This document shows, piece by piece, positions 9,097-15,688 of a DNA stretch of 64,000 nt. The position numbers were made by a program, and so were the translations under genes. How positions within the stretch are numbered: the first letter of the stretch is position 1; the number at the start of each line of letters is the position of its first letter. Under the pieces are notes generated by a model, which saw only the letters and a program-made list of their open reading frames with translations, was not told the origin of the DNA and did not search any database. The stretch is from Clostridium manihotivorum (GTDB lineage Bacteria; Bacillota; Clostridia; Clostridiales; Clostridiaceae): NCBI RefSeq assembly GCF_004015185.1, contig NZ_CP025746.1:5287776-5351775 (forward strand). Reading direction: 5' to 3'.

Positions 9097-9738
9097 ATGG
9101 AAATTACTAAAGTTTTAGAAAACGTATATAAGTTCAATCATTCTATACCTAATGTAGCTATAAACTTCAATCAATATTTAGTTTTAGGTAAGCAAACTTT
9201 GCTGGCTCATACCGGTAATGTTATTATTGCAAAAAATTTAATACCAGAGTTAAAGAAGCTACTAGGTGGTAAATCACTAAATTACATATTTGTCTCCCAC
9301 TTTGAAAGTGACGAATGTGGAGGAATAAACTTGATAACAGAAGCCTTTCCTGAAGCTGAAGTTATTTGCTCAAATACTACTGAAATGCAATTTAAAGGAT
9401 TTGGCTTTAGCACAAAGACTTTAGTTAAGAAACCGGAAGAAGTTCTTGAAGTAGAAGATTTAACTTTAAAGTTTATTAAATACCCTTCAGAAATGCACTT
9501 ATGGGAAGGTATCTTAGCTATAGATACCTCAAGAAATATGTTATTTAGCAGTGATTTGTTTATCCATTGGGATACCATTAAAGAGCAAGAGATAAGTTCT
9601 AATATTGAAGCAGAAATCAATAATGTAACCTTGCAGCAAGTACCATCACCTGAAGCTTTGGAAGAGATAAAGACTACACTTTCAGCTTTAGATATTAAGT
9701 ATATAGCTTGTGGTCACGGGCCATTTATAACTTTATAA
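9097..9738 (+). CDS. Flavodiiron-type (ODP) metallo-beta-lactamase-fold protein
   Basis: The product has HFESDE (the H-x-E-x-D diiron signature of flavodiiron/ODP proteins rather than HxHxDH), then EMHLWEG, SSDLF and a late CGHG. These correspond to the further His, Asp and His ligands. There is no C-terminal flavodoxin domain, so it matches the stand-alone oxygen-binding diiron (ODP) branch linked to oxygen sensing or detoxification in anaerobes. ATG at 9097 is preferred over TTG 9091 because GAGGAGG at 9083-9089 is then seven bases away. It is monocistronic, with a terminator just after the stop. Confidence 0.88.
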   Translation: MEITKVLENVYKFNHSIPNVAINFNQYLVLGKQTLLAHTGNVIIAKNLIPELKKLLGGKSLNYIFVSHFESDECGGINLITEAFPEAEVICSNTTEMQFKGFGFSTKTLVKKPEEVLEVEDLTLKFIKYPSEMHLWEGILAIDTSRNMLFSSDLFIHWDTIKEQEISSNIEAEINNVTLQQVPSPEALEEIKTTLSALDIKYIACGHGPFITL

Positions 9739-9750
9739 AATTAAATCTAA

Positions 9751-9793
9751 AAGGATGTCAGAGATAGCAAGTATCCTAACATCCTTATTTTTA
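9751..9793 (+). terminator. Terminator of the ODP-type gene
   Basis: AAGGATGT (9751-9758) pairs with ACATCCTT (9779-9786), followed by ATTTTT. Confidence 0.8.
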
Positions 9794-9999
9794 ATCAATC
9801 TCCTCATACTAGGCAGATTATTAAATTATACTATCATATCTATACATATACTATTATCTAACAAAATACTCCTCTCATAACTAAGGATAATATTTAAATA
9901 GATTTTCAACATAAAATGCTCTTTTACAGATACTGTCTAATATTTTTAAGAATAACTTCGTATGCATTAGGCCACATATGAATTCCCGTTACATAAAAT

Positions 10000-10200
10000 C
10001 TACTAAAATCTAATGTTTAGAGATTTATTCCTTATTCAACGCAACCTGTTTTGTCATAAGACTACTCCAGTTTGATATGTTGCTCCAAAGGCTTAAAATC
10101 CTGCGTAACGCACAGTACATATCAGCACTATCTTGTTAGTGATATTATGCTGATTTTTTATACCTTGAAAGATTTATTGAAGCATTTTTGTCCCTATCCA
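10000..10200 (-). ncRNA. Predicted omega (reRNA) guide-RNA region of the TnpB element
   Basis: TnpB effectors use an RNA that spans the tnpB 3' end and the right end of the element. The noncoding 145 bp after the tnpB stop contains compact hairpins, including TGCGTTACGCA and a GATAT...ATATC pair, which fits such a scaffold. Exact ends and the guide portion are inferred from family knowledge, not seen. Confidence 0.4.
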
Positions 10201-11291
10201 TCTGAGCATTACATGATGGACAAACAAAAACTCTGTCTTTAAGTTTTAAATCTTTCTTTATTGCGCCACAACAAGAACAAGTTTTGCTTGAAGGATAAAA
10301 CCTATCTGCTTTTACAAATTCAATGCCATTAAATTTACTCTTATATTCTAAGATACTAATAAACTTATGGAAACATTGTTCTTGTATAGCCTTTGATAAG
10401 TGTTTATTTTTAAGCATACCCTTTACATTTAAATCTTCAACAACTATTCTGCTTGGCTTGGTTTTCACTATTGCAGTTGTTGTTTGATGAATATGATTTA
10501 AACGTATATTTGAAAGCCTTCTTTGAATAAGTTTTAATTCTCTTTCGATTTTTTTTAATATTATTAGTTTTAGTAAATTTATAACGGTTTTCACCTTCCT
10601 TTCCTATTCGAATTTTTCCATCTTCATATTTTCTTGAAACTTGTTTCTGCTTTCTTTTTAACTTCTTTTTTAGTCTTTTCACTTCTTTAGCTTTGTTAAT
10701 ATTTTTAAATGGTTTATCTATATTTGAAACTATTGCTAAATCTTTTAATCCTAAATCCACACCTATTGATATATCTGTATTTTCTGATATAGTTTCTTCT
10801 TTTTCTATGCCTATAGATATATACCAGAACTTACCGTCAAAACTTATTCTTGGATTAATATATTTAATATCTGTAGGTATTTGCTCTACTGTTTTAATCC
10901 AACCTACTTTTTCAATTAATACTAAATTTTCTTTAACTTTTAGTTTATCTGTATCATTATAGAATGAAGGTTTGCTTTTTCTTCTGCTCTTAAATCTTGG
11001 TTTATCAGCTAACCCTTTAAAGAAATTTTTATAAGCATTACAACCATCTTTTACAGCCTGTTTTGCTACATTATTAGATACTTCATTAAGCCAGTTAAGT
11101 TCTGATTTCTTTAAAATAGTTAATTCTTTTCTTAAATCTCCATCTTTTATAAACTTGCCACCATTTTTGTGATTTTCTTCTTGTCTTGCAAGTGTCCAAT
11201 TATAAATATATCTTGCAGTACCAACAGACTGCCATAATTTTTGTTCTTGCTCTATATTCGGAATAATTCTAACTTTCTTCGCCAGTATCAT
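10145..11291 (-). pseudogene. tnpB: TnpB RNA-guided nuclease, frameshifted
   Basis: Two reading frames join to a normal-length TnpB. The N-terminal frame (from ATG 11291) holds the helical domain and the first RuvC aspartate (IGVDLG). The second frame holds the RuvC glutamate (VVEDLNV), the four-cysteine zinc ribbon (CSCCG...CPSC) and the last aspartate (DRDKNAS). The frame changes in a run of eight T (10549-10556 on the + strand). The 1147 bp length is one base too many for one ORF, so A7 instead of A8 in the coding strand would restore about 381 residues. All catalytic residues are intact. It is either a recent mutation, a sequencing error, or transcriptional/ribosomal slippage. The start overlaps tnpA by 23 bp. 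Confidence 0.85.
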
Positions 11292-11892
11292 TCTCTAACA
11301 GCTCCTTAATCATTTCCTTTGCTTTATTGGCTCTTTTGCCTTGCAACCTACAACTAAAAACTGTAACAATTTGAATTAAATCCTCAACTAATTCCTGTTC
11401 TTCTGTTTTTTCAGTGTTATCTATGATCTCGATATCAGTCCCATACTTATTACATAGATTTTCTATTATTTCAAACCCAAATCTCAGCAACCTATATTTA
11501 TATAGAATCACTATCTTTTCAACTTCTGAATTGGTTATCATATCCACCAATTGATTTAATCCTTTTTTATCGTAATTTATTCCACTTCCTATATCAGTAA
11601 TAACATCAAATAAGTACCCTTTAGCAATCATGTATGTTTTAACATTTTCAACTTGTCTTGCTAAATCATCTTTTTGTTTATTACTTGATACTCTACAATA
11701 TCCAATTACTTTTTTAGTTCTCTTAACAAGTGGCACTTGTAAAACTTGATTAATTTGTTGTTCAGAATAATAACTGTGTCCACCTTCTGTTATATGATGT
11801 GGTTTTAACTTTCCTTCATTATCCCACAATCTTAAAGTTTGAATACTTTTTCCCACTAATTTTGAGAATTGACCAATTGTATAATACTTCAT
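11269..11892 (-). CDS. tnpA: IS607 TnpA serine recombinase
   Basis: Residues 1-60 form a MerR-like winged helix (YTIGQFSKLVGKSIQTLRLWDNEGKLKP). Residues 62-200 form a small serine recombinase domain with the nucleophile in YCRVSS, plus the LARQ and IVILYKYRLLRFGF motifs. This HTH-first order is specific to IS607 transposases. It catalyses excision and integration with little target specificity. It overlaps tnpB. The ORF appears intact at 207 residues. Confidence 0.93.
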   Translation of the reverse strand: MKYYTIGQFSKLVGKSIQTLRLWDNEGKLKPHHITEGGHSYYSEQQINQVLQVPLVKRTKKVIGYCRVSSNKQKDDLARQVENVKTYMIAKGYLFDVITDIGSGINYDKKGLNQLVDMITNSEVEKIVILYKYRLLRFGFEIIENLCNKYGTDIEIIDNTEKTEEQELVEDLIQIVTVFSCRLQGKRANKAKEMIKELLENDTGEES

Positions 11893-11913
11893 GCTATAAC
11901 ATCTTTACACATA

Positions 11914-12090
11914 TTATGACAACATAAAACTAACAATATTCCAATATATTTTAGTGGGTTTTAGTAGGTGTTTTAAAACTGTTGTATGCCTCTTTAATTT
12001 TGTTTTTTTCTCATCTTCCATAAAACCTGCAAATACATAATCTATCGCTTTTTTTACTTCTGGCATTTCCATAATTTCTTTTAATTCCAT
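11914..12090 (-). CDS. Short ORF, possibly a host gene truncated by the IS607 insertion
   Basis: The ORF starts at ATG 12090 behind GGGGGATGG and encodes MELKEIMEMPEVKKAIDYVF and about 38 more residues. After about 35 residues the composition changes and runs into the presumed left end of the IS607 element. This is what one expects if the element cut a small acidic helical protein gene. No family recognised. Confidence 0.35.
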   Translation of the reverse strand: MELKEIMEMPEVKKAIDYVFAGFMEDEKKTKLKRHTTVLKHLLKPTKIYWNIVSFMLS

Positions 12091-12230
12091 TTTACCATCC
12101 CCCATTTTGTTTACTATAGATGGACAGATAGACTACCTTGTTCATATTAATAGTTTGTATATTCCATCGCCATATACTGTAATTATATACCAACAGCTTA
12201 GGTTAAAAAATACATCCTGCAATTATTTGT

Positions 12231-12276
12231 GCATCTGCCTTTCGAAATGTACATAAGGAAGATTTGGCATGCACCA
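12231..12276. repeat. CATCTGCC-type hairpin element
   Basis: GTGCATCTGCC near the left end pairs imperfectly with GGCATGCAC at the right, and TTTC/GGAA pair inside. A close relative is at 15414-15462 and degenerate ones follow terminators at 15601 and 50710. It lies between IS607 and the PTS operon end. Confidence 0.55.
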
Positions 12277-12290
12277 TAATTTCTCTTTTT

Positions 12291-12330
12291 ATTCTTTCTC
12301 CGATATCTATATTTAGGCTGTCTACACATA
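12291..12330 (-). repeat. Repeat G, copy 2
   Basis: This is the reverse complement of the element at 5167-5209 with a few substitutions. The two copies face each other across 7 kb. Confidence 0.6.
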
Positions 12331-12370
12331 CTTATCTACATTTTATTAAAAATATAATGTACTAAAGAAC

Positions 12371-12416
12371 AAAAAACTCCAAGTTTTCTAAATCACCTTA
12401 GAAAACTTGAAGTTTT
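12371..12416 (-). terminator. Terminator downstream of the PTS operon
   Basis: Read leftward, ACTTCAAGTTTTCTAA pairs with TTAGAAAACTTGGAGT and runs into TTTTTTG. It lies about 165 bp past the IID stop, beyond the family C element. Confidence 0.75.
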
Positions 12417-12437
12417 GAATGTTTCACTTATTAATTA

Positions 12438-12566
12438 GGCTATGTTTAAGAATATTGTTTAAAATAAGTGGTCATGAAGTAGATGCTATATGAGCTAGCA
12501 GTTAGAGCAAGCTCATTTAAGCATCGGATGACTGACCACTTATTTTCAACACGGCACTTTAACAGA
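12438..12566. repeat. Family C structured element, copy C1
   Basis: The 129 bp element begins GGCTATG and ends CTTTAACAG. An outer 19 bp stem (12456-12474 with 12533-12551) encloses an inner stem (GATGCT..ATGAGC with GCTCAT..AAGCATC) and a variable 15-base apical loop. The second copy at 22463-22590 shares the stems and linkers. It lies just downstream of the PTS IID gene, so it would be read in the leftward operon transcript. Confidence 0.8.
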
Positions 12567-12580
12567 GTTATTATTTAAGC

Positions 12581-13402
12581 TTATTTTAATACTCCTAAGG
12601 CATATCCTATGATACCTACTGCAAATAATCCAAATATTATTATCATTGGATTTACCTTTTTCTTTAAAAGCTTCATGCAGACAAATGTCAATAATAGTGG
12701 TAATAATCCTGGTAATAACTGATCTAATATACTTTGTACAGTTGTTACTACCATCTTTCCATCTTGTCCCTTATATTGAGATAATACTAATGGTACATTA
12801 ATTGTAGTCCACTTAGATACCAATGCTCCCATTACAAACAAACCAAGAATTGAGGCTCCAACAGTTAGTTTTTTCAACCTATTTCCAGCCATATCAGAAA
12901 CTATTTCTGTACCTTTGCTGTATCCATATTTTAATCCGAACCACTTTGTTGCAAGTCTTAAAGCATTGAAGATTACAAAGAACAATAATGGTCCAAGTAT
13001 GCTTCCACTCAAGGCAATTGATGCTCCTAATGCTGCTGTTACTGGTCTTAGTGTTCCCCAGAATACAGGATCACCAACTCCAGCTAGTGGTCCCATAAGA
13101 CCAACCTTAACACCACTTATAGAACCATCGTCTATAGGTGCTCCATTAGCTTTTTGCTCTTCCATTGCAGCAGTTACTCCCATTATAGGTGCAGCTATGA
13201 ATGGCTGAGTGTTAAAGAATTCTAGATGTCTCTTTAAGGCTGCTCTTTGATCTTCCTTTTTATCATATAATTTCTTAATAGCAGGAATCATAGTTACACA
13301 GAATCCTACTGATTGCATTCTTTCAAAGTTAAAGGATCCAAGCAAGAAACATGAACGAATAAACATACTTGTAAGATCTTTTTTACTTAGCTTCTTTTCC
13401 AT
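12581..13402 (-). CDS. Mannose-family PTS component IID
   Basis: The 273-residue membrane component has the EIID-Man signature NTQPFIAAPIMGVTAAMEE near residues 65-85, the GVGDPVFWGTLRP segment, and hydrophobic segments toward the C-terminus. With IIC it forms the sugar channel of mannose/fructose/sorbose-type systems. It is the last gene of a leftward four-gene operon. The 12 bp gap from IIC contains its ribosome binding site (GGGGAAT). The sugar is not determined by sequence. Confidence 0.93.
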   Translation of the reverse strand: MEKKLSKKDLTSMFIRSCFLLGSFNFERMQSVGFCVTMIPAIKKLYDKKEDQRAALKRHLEFFNTQPFIAAPIMGVTAAMEEQKANGAPIDDGSISGVKVGLMGPLAGVGDPVFWGTLRPVTAALGASIALSGSILGPLLFFVIFNALRLATKWFGLKYGYSKGTEIVSDMAGNRLKKLTVGASILGLFVMGALVSKWTTINVPLVLSQYKGQDGKMVVTTVQSILDQLLPGLLPLLLTFVCMKLLKKKVNPMIIIFGLFAVGIIGYALGVLK

Positions 13403-13414
13403 TAATTATTCCCC

Positions 13415-14185
13415 CTATAGCTCGTCGAGCTCATCGACTACTTGAACTTTTTGATTAAACTTAGGATCAAGCTGTATATAGATTATTGCAAGAACAGTTC
13501 CAATAATACCGAAGCCAACTAGATTGATACCTAGGAAGGCTGCTATAACAAATCCTAAGAAGAAGAAAGGCATTAAGTACTTAGCTTCCATCATGTTTAT
13601 TACCATAGCATATCCTACTACAACTATAAATCCGCCTGATATTTGTAAACCTCTTGTAACTACATCAGGAATAGCAGCTAGCATGCTATTTACAACGCTT
13701 GTACCTGCTACTGCCGCAACTAAAGCTGCAGGAATAGCTACACGAACACCTTGTAGTAATAAAGCTACAAAGTGACACATTTCTATTGCCTTAAAGTTTG
13801 CATCATCTGCATATCTATCTGCTGCATGTTGAAAGAAAACTGTAATTGTTCTAACAAATATAGTAAGAACTTGTCCAGCTGCTGCTATAGGAATTGCTAT
13901 AGCTATACCAGCTCCAATTGATTGTTTTCCTACTATTACAAGGATAGATGCTATTATACTTGCTAATGCTGAGTCTGGAGCCATTGCCGCCCCAACATTC
14001 ATCCATCCTAAAGCCATCATTTCAAGAGTACCACCTAATATAATTCCTGTTTTTAAATCACCTAAAACTAATCCAATTAATGTACATGCAACTAAAGGTC
14101 TATGTGTCTGTCCTTCATCCAGTACGCTGCCCATACCGCAAATAGCGGCAATAAGTACAACTAGTATAATTTGAATAGTATTCAT
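13415..14185 (-). CDS. Mannose-family PTS component IIC
   Basis: The 256-residue hydrophobic protein has the EIIC-Man/Sor pattern: GMGSVLDEGQTHRPLVACTL near the N-terminus, GLVLGDLKTGIILGGTLEM, and several predicted membrane segments. It is the substrate-translocating partner of IID. It sits third in the IIA-IIB-IIC-IID operon with short gaps on each side and a GGGGTGA ribosome binding site. Confidence 0.93.
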   Translation of the reverse strand: MNTIQIILVVLIAAICGMGSVLDEGQTHRPLVACTLIGLVLGDLKTGIILGGTLEMMALGWMNVGAAMAPDSALASIIASILVIVGKQSIGAGIAIAIPIAAAGQVLTIFVRTITVFFQHAADRYADDANFKAIEMCHFVALLLQGVRVAIPAALVAAVAGTSVVNSMLAAIPDVVTRGLQISGGFIVVVGYAMVINMMEAKYLMPFFFLGFVIAAFLGINLVGFGIIGTVLAIIYIQLDPKFNQKVQVVDELDEL

Positions 14186-14205
14186 ATTATTTCACCCCTA
14201 AATTA

Positions 14206-14700
14206 TTAATCTATCAAGCCACTTGCTTTCAATTTTTCCATTAAATCTACCTTTGGATTACTTGCTATTTGCCTTACCTCAAGCTCAATTCCTTTTTCAT
14301 GAATCTTTTTAAAAGCTTCAATATCTTTATCGTTTACAGATACTGCACCAGTAATTTGAGTTTTTCCTTCCTTGTAGCACATTCCCCCTACATTTATAGA
14401 CTTGATATCCACACCTCCTTCAATCATTCTTAAAGCATCACTTGGATTAGTAAATAAGAACATTGTCTTAAAGTCGTTATACTTTGGATTTTTATATGCT
14501 TCTATTGCCTTATCAATAGGCAAAACATATGCTTTTACATCTGCTGGAGCTACTTGCAATAATAAAGTCTTTCTTAGTTGATCCTTTGCAACTTCGTCAC
14601 TGCAGGCAATTATCTTATTACATTTTGATTCCTTTACCCAAACTGTAGCTACTTGTCCGTGTATTAATCTATCATCTATTCTTACAAAACTTATTTCCAT
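14206..14700 (-). CDS. Mannose-family PTS component IIB
   Basis: The 164-residue cytoplasmic phosphocarrier starts MEISFVRIDDRLIHGQVATV; the histidine in LIHGQ is the conserved phosphorylation site of EIIB-Man. ATG 14700 is chosen over GTG 14724 because GAGGAGG lies between them at the right distance from the ATG. One base separates it from the IIA stop, implying coupling. It passes phosphate from IIA to the incoming sugar. Confidence 0.93.
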   Translation of the reverse strand: MEISFVRIDDRLIHGQVATVWVKESKCNKIIACSDEVAKDQLRKTLLLQVAPADVKAYVLPIDKAIEAYKNPKYNDFKTMFLFTNPSDALRMIEGGVDIKSINVGGMCYKEGKTQITGAVSVNDKDIEAFKKIHEKGIELEVRQIASNPKVDLMEKLKASGLID

Positions 14701-14701
14701 T

Positions 14702-15118
14702 TTATAATTCCTCCTCGATATCACTAAAATTTGATCTAAATGACTTTATTCCAGTATTTCCTGCTTCTTCAGCTATTTTTATTAATTCGTTTACATTCAT
14801 CGAATCTCTAAGTGCATACACTTCTAACAACATTGGCAGATTGACCCCTGTAACTATATCAGCCTTCTCCATATTAACTACAACTCTGCTTGCTGCATTA
14901 TAGGGGCTTCCTCCAAAAAGATCTACCATGACCATTAATCCATCTTCACAATCCAATTCCTTAATGGCTTCTTCATACTTTGCTACAAGATCCTCTGAAC
15001 CTTCACCAGGATTAAAAGTTATATATTTTATATTTTCCTGCTTTCCAAATATCATTTCAGAAGACTTTACTATCTCTCGAGAAAACTCTCCATGTGTTCC
15101 AACTATTACTGCTACCAT
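14702..15118 (-). CDS. Mannose-family PTS component IIA
   Basis: The 138-residue protein begins MVAVIVGTHGEFSREIVKS; the histidine in GTHGEFS is the HPr-dependent phosphorylation site of EIIA-Man. LFGGSPYNAA is a second family motif. ATG 15118 is used because GGAGGT lies eight bases upstream, while a GTG nine bases earlier overlaps that site. It is the first gene of the operon, 36 bp after a sigma-54 promoter. A homologous EIIA domain is built into the regulator at 15689. Confidence 0.93.
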   Translation of the reverse strand: MVAVIVGTHGEFSREIVKSSEMIFGKQENIKYITFNPGEGSEDLVAKYEEAIKELDCEDGLMVMVDLFGGSPYNAASRVVVNMEKADIVTGVNLPMLLEVYALRDSMNVNELIKIAEEAGNTGIKSFRSNFSDIEEEL

Positions 15119-15153
15119 TACATTCACCTCCTGCTTATCTTCACATTTATATT

Positions 15154-15172
15154 AAAGCAATTATCATGCCAA
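15154..15172 (-). promoter_or_regulatory. Sigma-54 (-24/-12) promoter of the PTS operon
   Basis: The minus strand reads TTGGCATGATAATTGCTTT, with GG (15170-15169) and GC (15158-15157) separated by exactly 10 bases, matching TGGCAY-N5-TTGCW. It lies 36 bp upstream of the IIA start, and a LevR-type sigma-54 activator gene is next door. Confidence 0.9.
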
Positions 15173-15228
15173 ACCTTTGTATGAAGTTTTTTGCTCGTTT
15201 TGTTTAAGAATTTAGTATACTGGTGATT

Positions 15229-15344
15229 ATTTGATAGAGCAAAGAAATAATAATTCAGCTATTCTTGAACTTTTCACACTTATTTTGATACAAAACTGGT
15301 GTTATTTGATACAACTGACAATTTGAACAATAATTTTTGATACA
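15229..15344. promoter_or_regulatory. Putative upstream activating sequences for the LevR-type activator
   Basis: TTTGATACA occurs at 15284, 15305 and 15336, with a related TTTGATAGA at 15230. All lie 60-190 bp upstream of the -24 element, the usual enhancer distance. A single TGATACAA on the minus strand lies just upstream of the second sigma-54 promoter (19426-19433). Binding is inferred. Confidence 0.5.
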
Positions 15345-15371
15345 TGAAGGATTTTTGCTTGTCTTAACAGT

Positions 15372-15412
15372 AAAAAATTCGCTGAAGCGACCTTTCTTCA
15401 GTGAATTTTTTT
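15372..15412. terminator. Terminator hairpin, right-hand of a tandem pair
   Basis: AATTCGCTGAAG pairs with CTTCAGTGAATT, with an A-run before and a T-run after, so it could act on either strand. It is followed by a CATCTGCC-type hairpin (15414-15462). Confidence 0.7.
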
Positions 15413-15556
15413 GCGCATCTGCCTTTCCGAATGTACATGAGGAAAATCTGGCAGGCGAATAATATTCCTTTTTTTACTGTTTAGCACAAATAACTGTTAT
15501 AAATTCTTGATATTTCTAGGTTTAGCTGACAAGAAATTTACTACTTTTCTTAACAG

Positions 15557-15598
15557 TAAAAAATTCGCTGAAGCGAACTTTCTTCAGCGAATTTTTTT
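15557..15598 (-). terminator. Terminator of the levR-like gene
   Basis: AAAATTCGCTGAAG (15559-15572) pairs with CTTCAGCGAATTTT (15582-15595). It is the near-duplicate of the hairpin at 15372 and lies about 90 bp past the regulator stop. Confidence 0.75.
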
Positions 15599-15688
15599 GC
15601 CATCTGCCTTTCCCAACGTGGGTTAGAAAATCATTACAGGTGACATAATTTTATTTTTTAATTAGGAGAACCTTAGAAAAAATTAATA

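Larger units (their letters stand above)
10000..11975 (-). mobile_element. IS607-family insertion sequence (approximate ends)
   Basis: The element carries a MerR/serine-recombinase transposase gene and an overlapping tnpB, the standard IS607 gene order. End positions are estimates: the inward-reading sequences TCTACTAAAATCTAATG (near 10003) and, on the other strand, CCTACTAAAACCCACTAAAA (near 11970) resemble each other and probably mark the subterminal regions. IS607 elements make no target duplication, so ends cannot be confirmed from direct repeats. The left end abuts a short ORF that may be the interrupted host gene. Confidence 0.6.
15361..15640. repeat. Tandem duplication of a terminator plus CATCTGCC hairpin unit
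   Basis: Two units, from about 15361 and about 15548, each contain TTAACAGTAAAAAATTCGCTG, the terminator stem, a T-run and CATCTGCCTTTCC. Between them lies TTTTTACTGTTTAGC, the inverse of the ACAGTAAAAA tag. Similar tags flank hairpins at 23680-23797, 39290-39419, 41530 and 8370. Confidence 0.65.

Noticed and set aside
10437-10594. Reading the two tnpB frames as two separate genes
   Set aside because: Together they make one complete TnpB with ordered RuvC residues; the overlap is only a frameshift in an A8 run.
12438-12566. Family C element as a tRNA or tRNA-like gene
   Set aside because: There is no cloverleaf, T-arm GTTC motif or CCA-compatible end; it is one long hairpin with an internal asymmetric loop.
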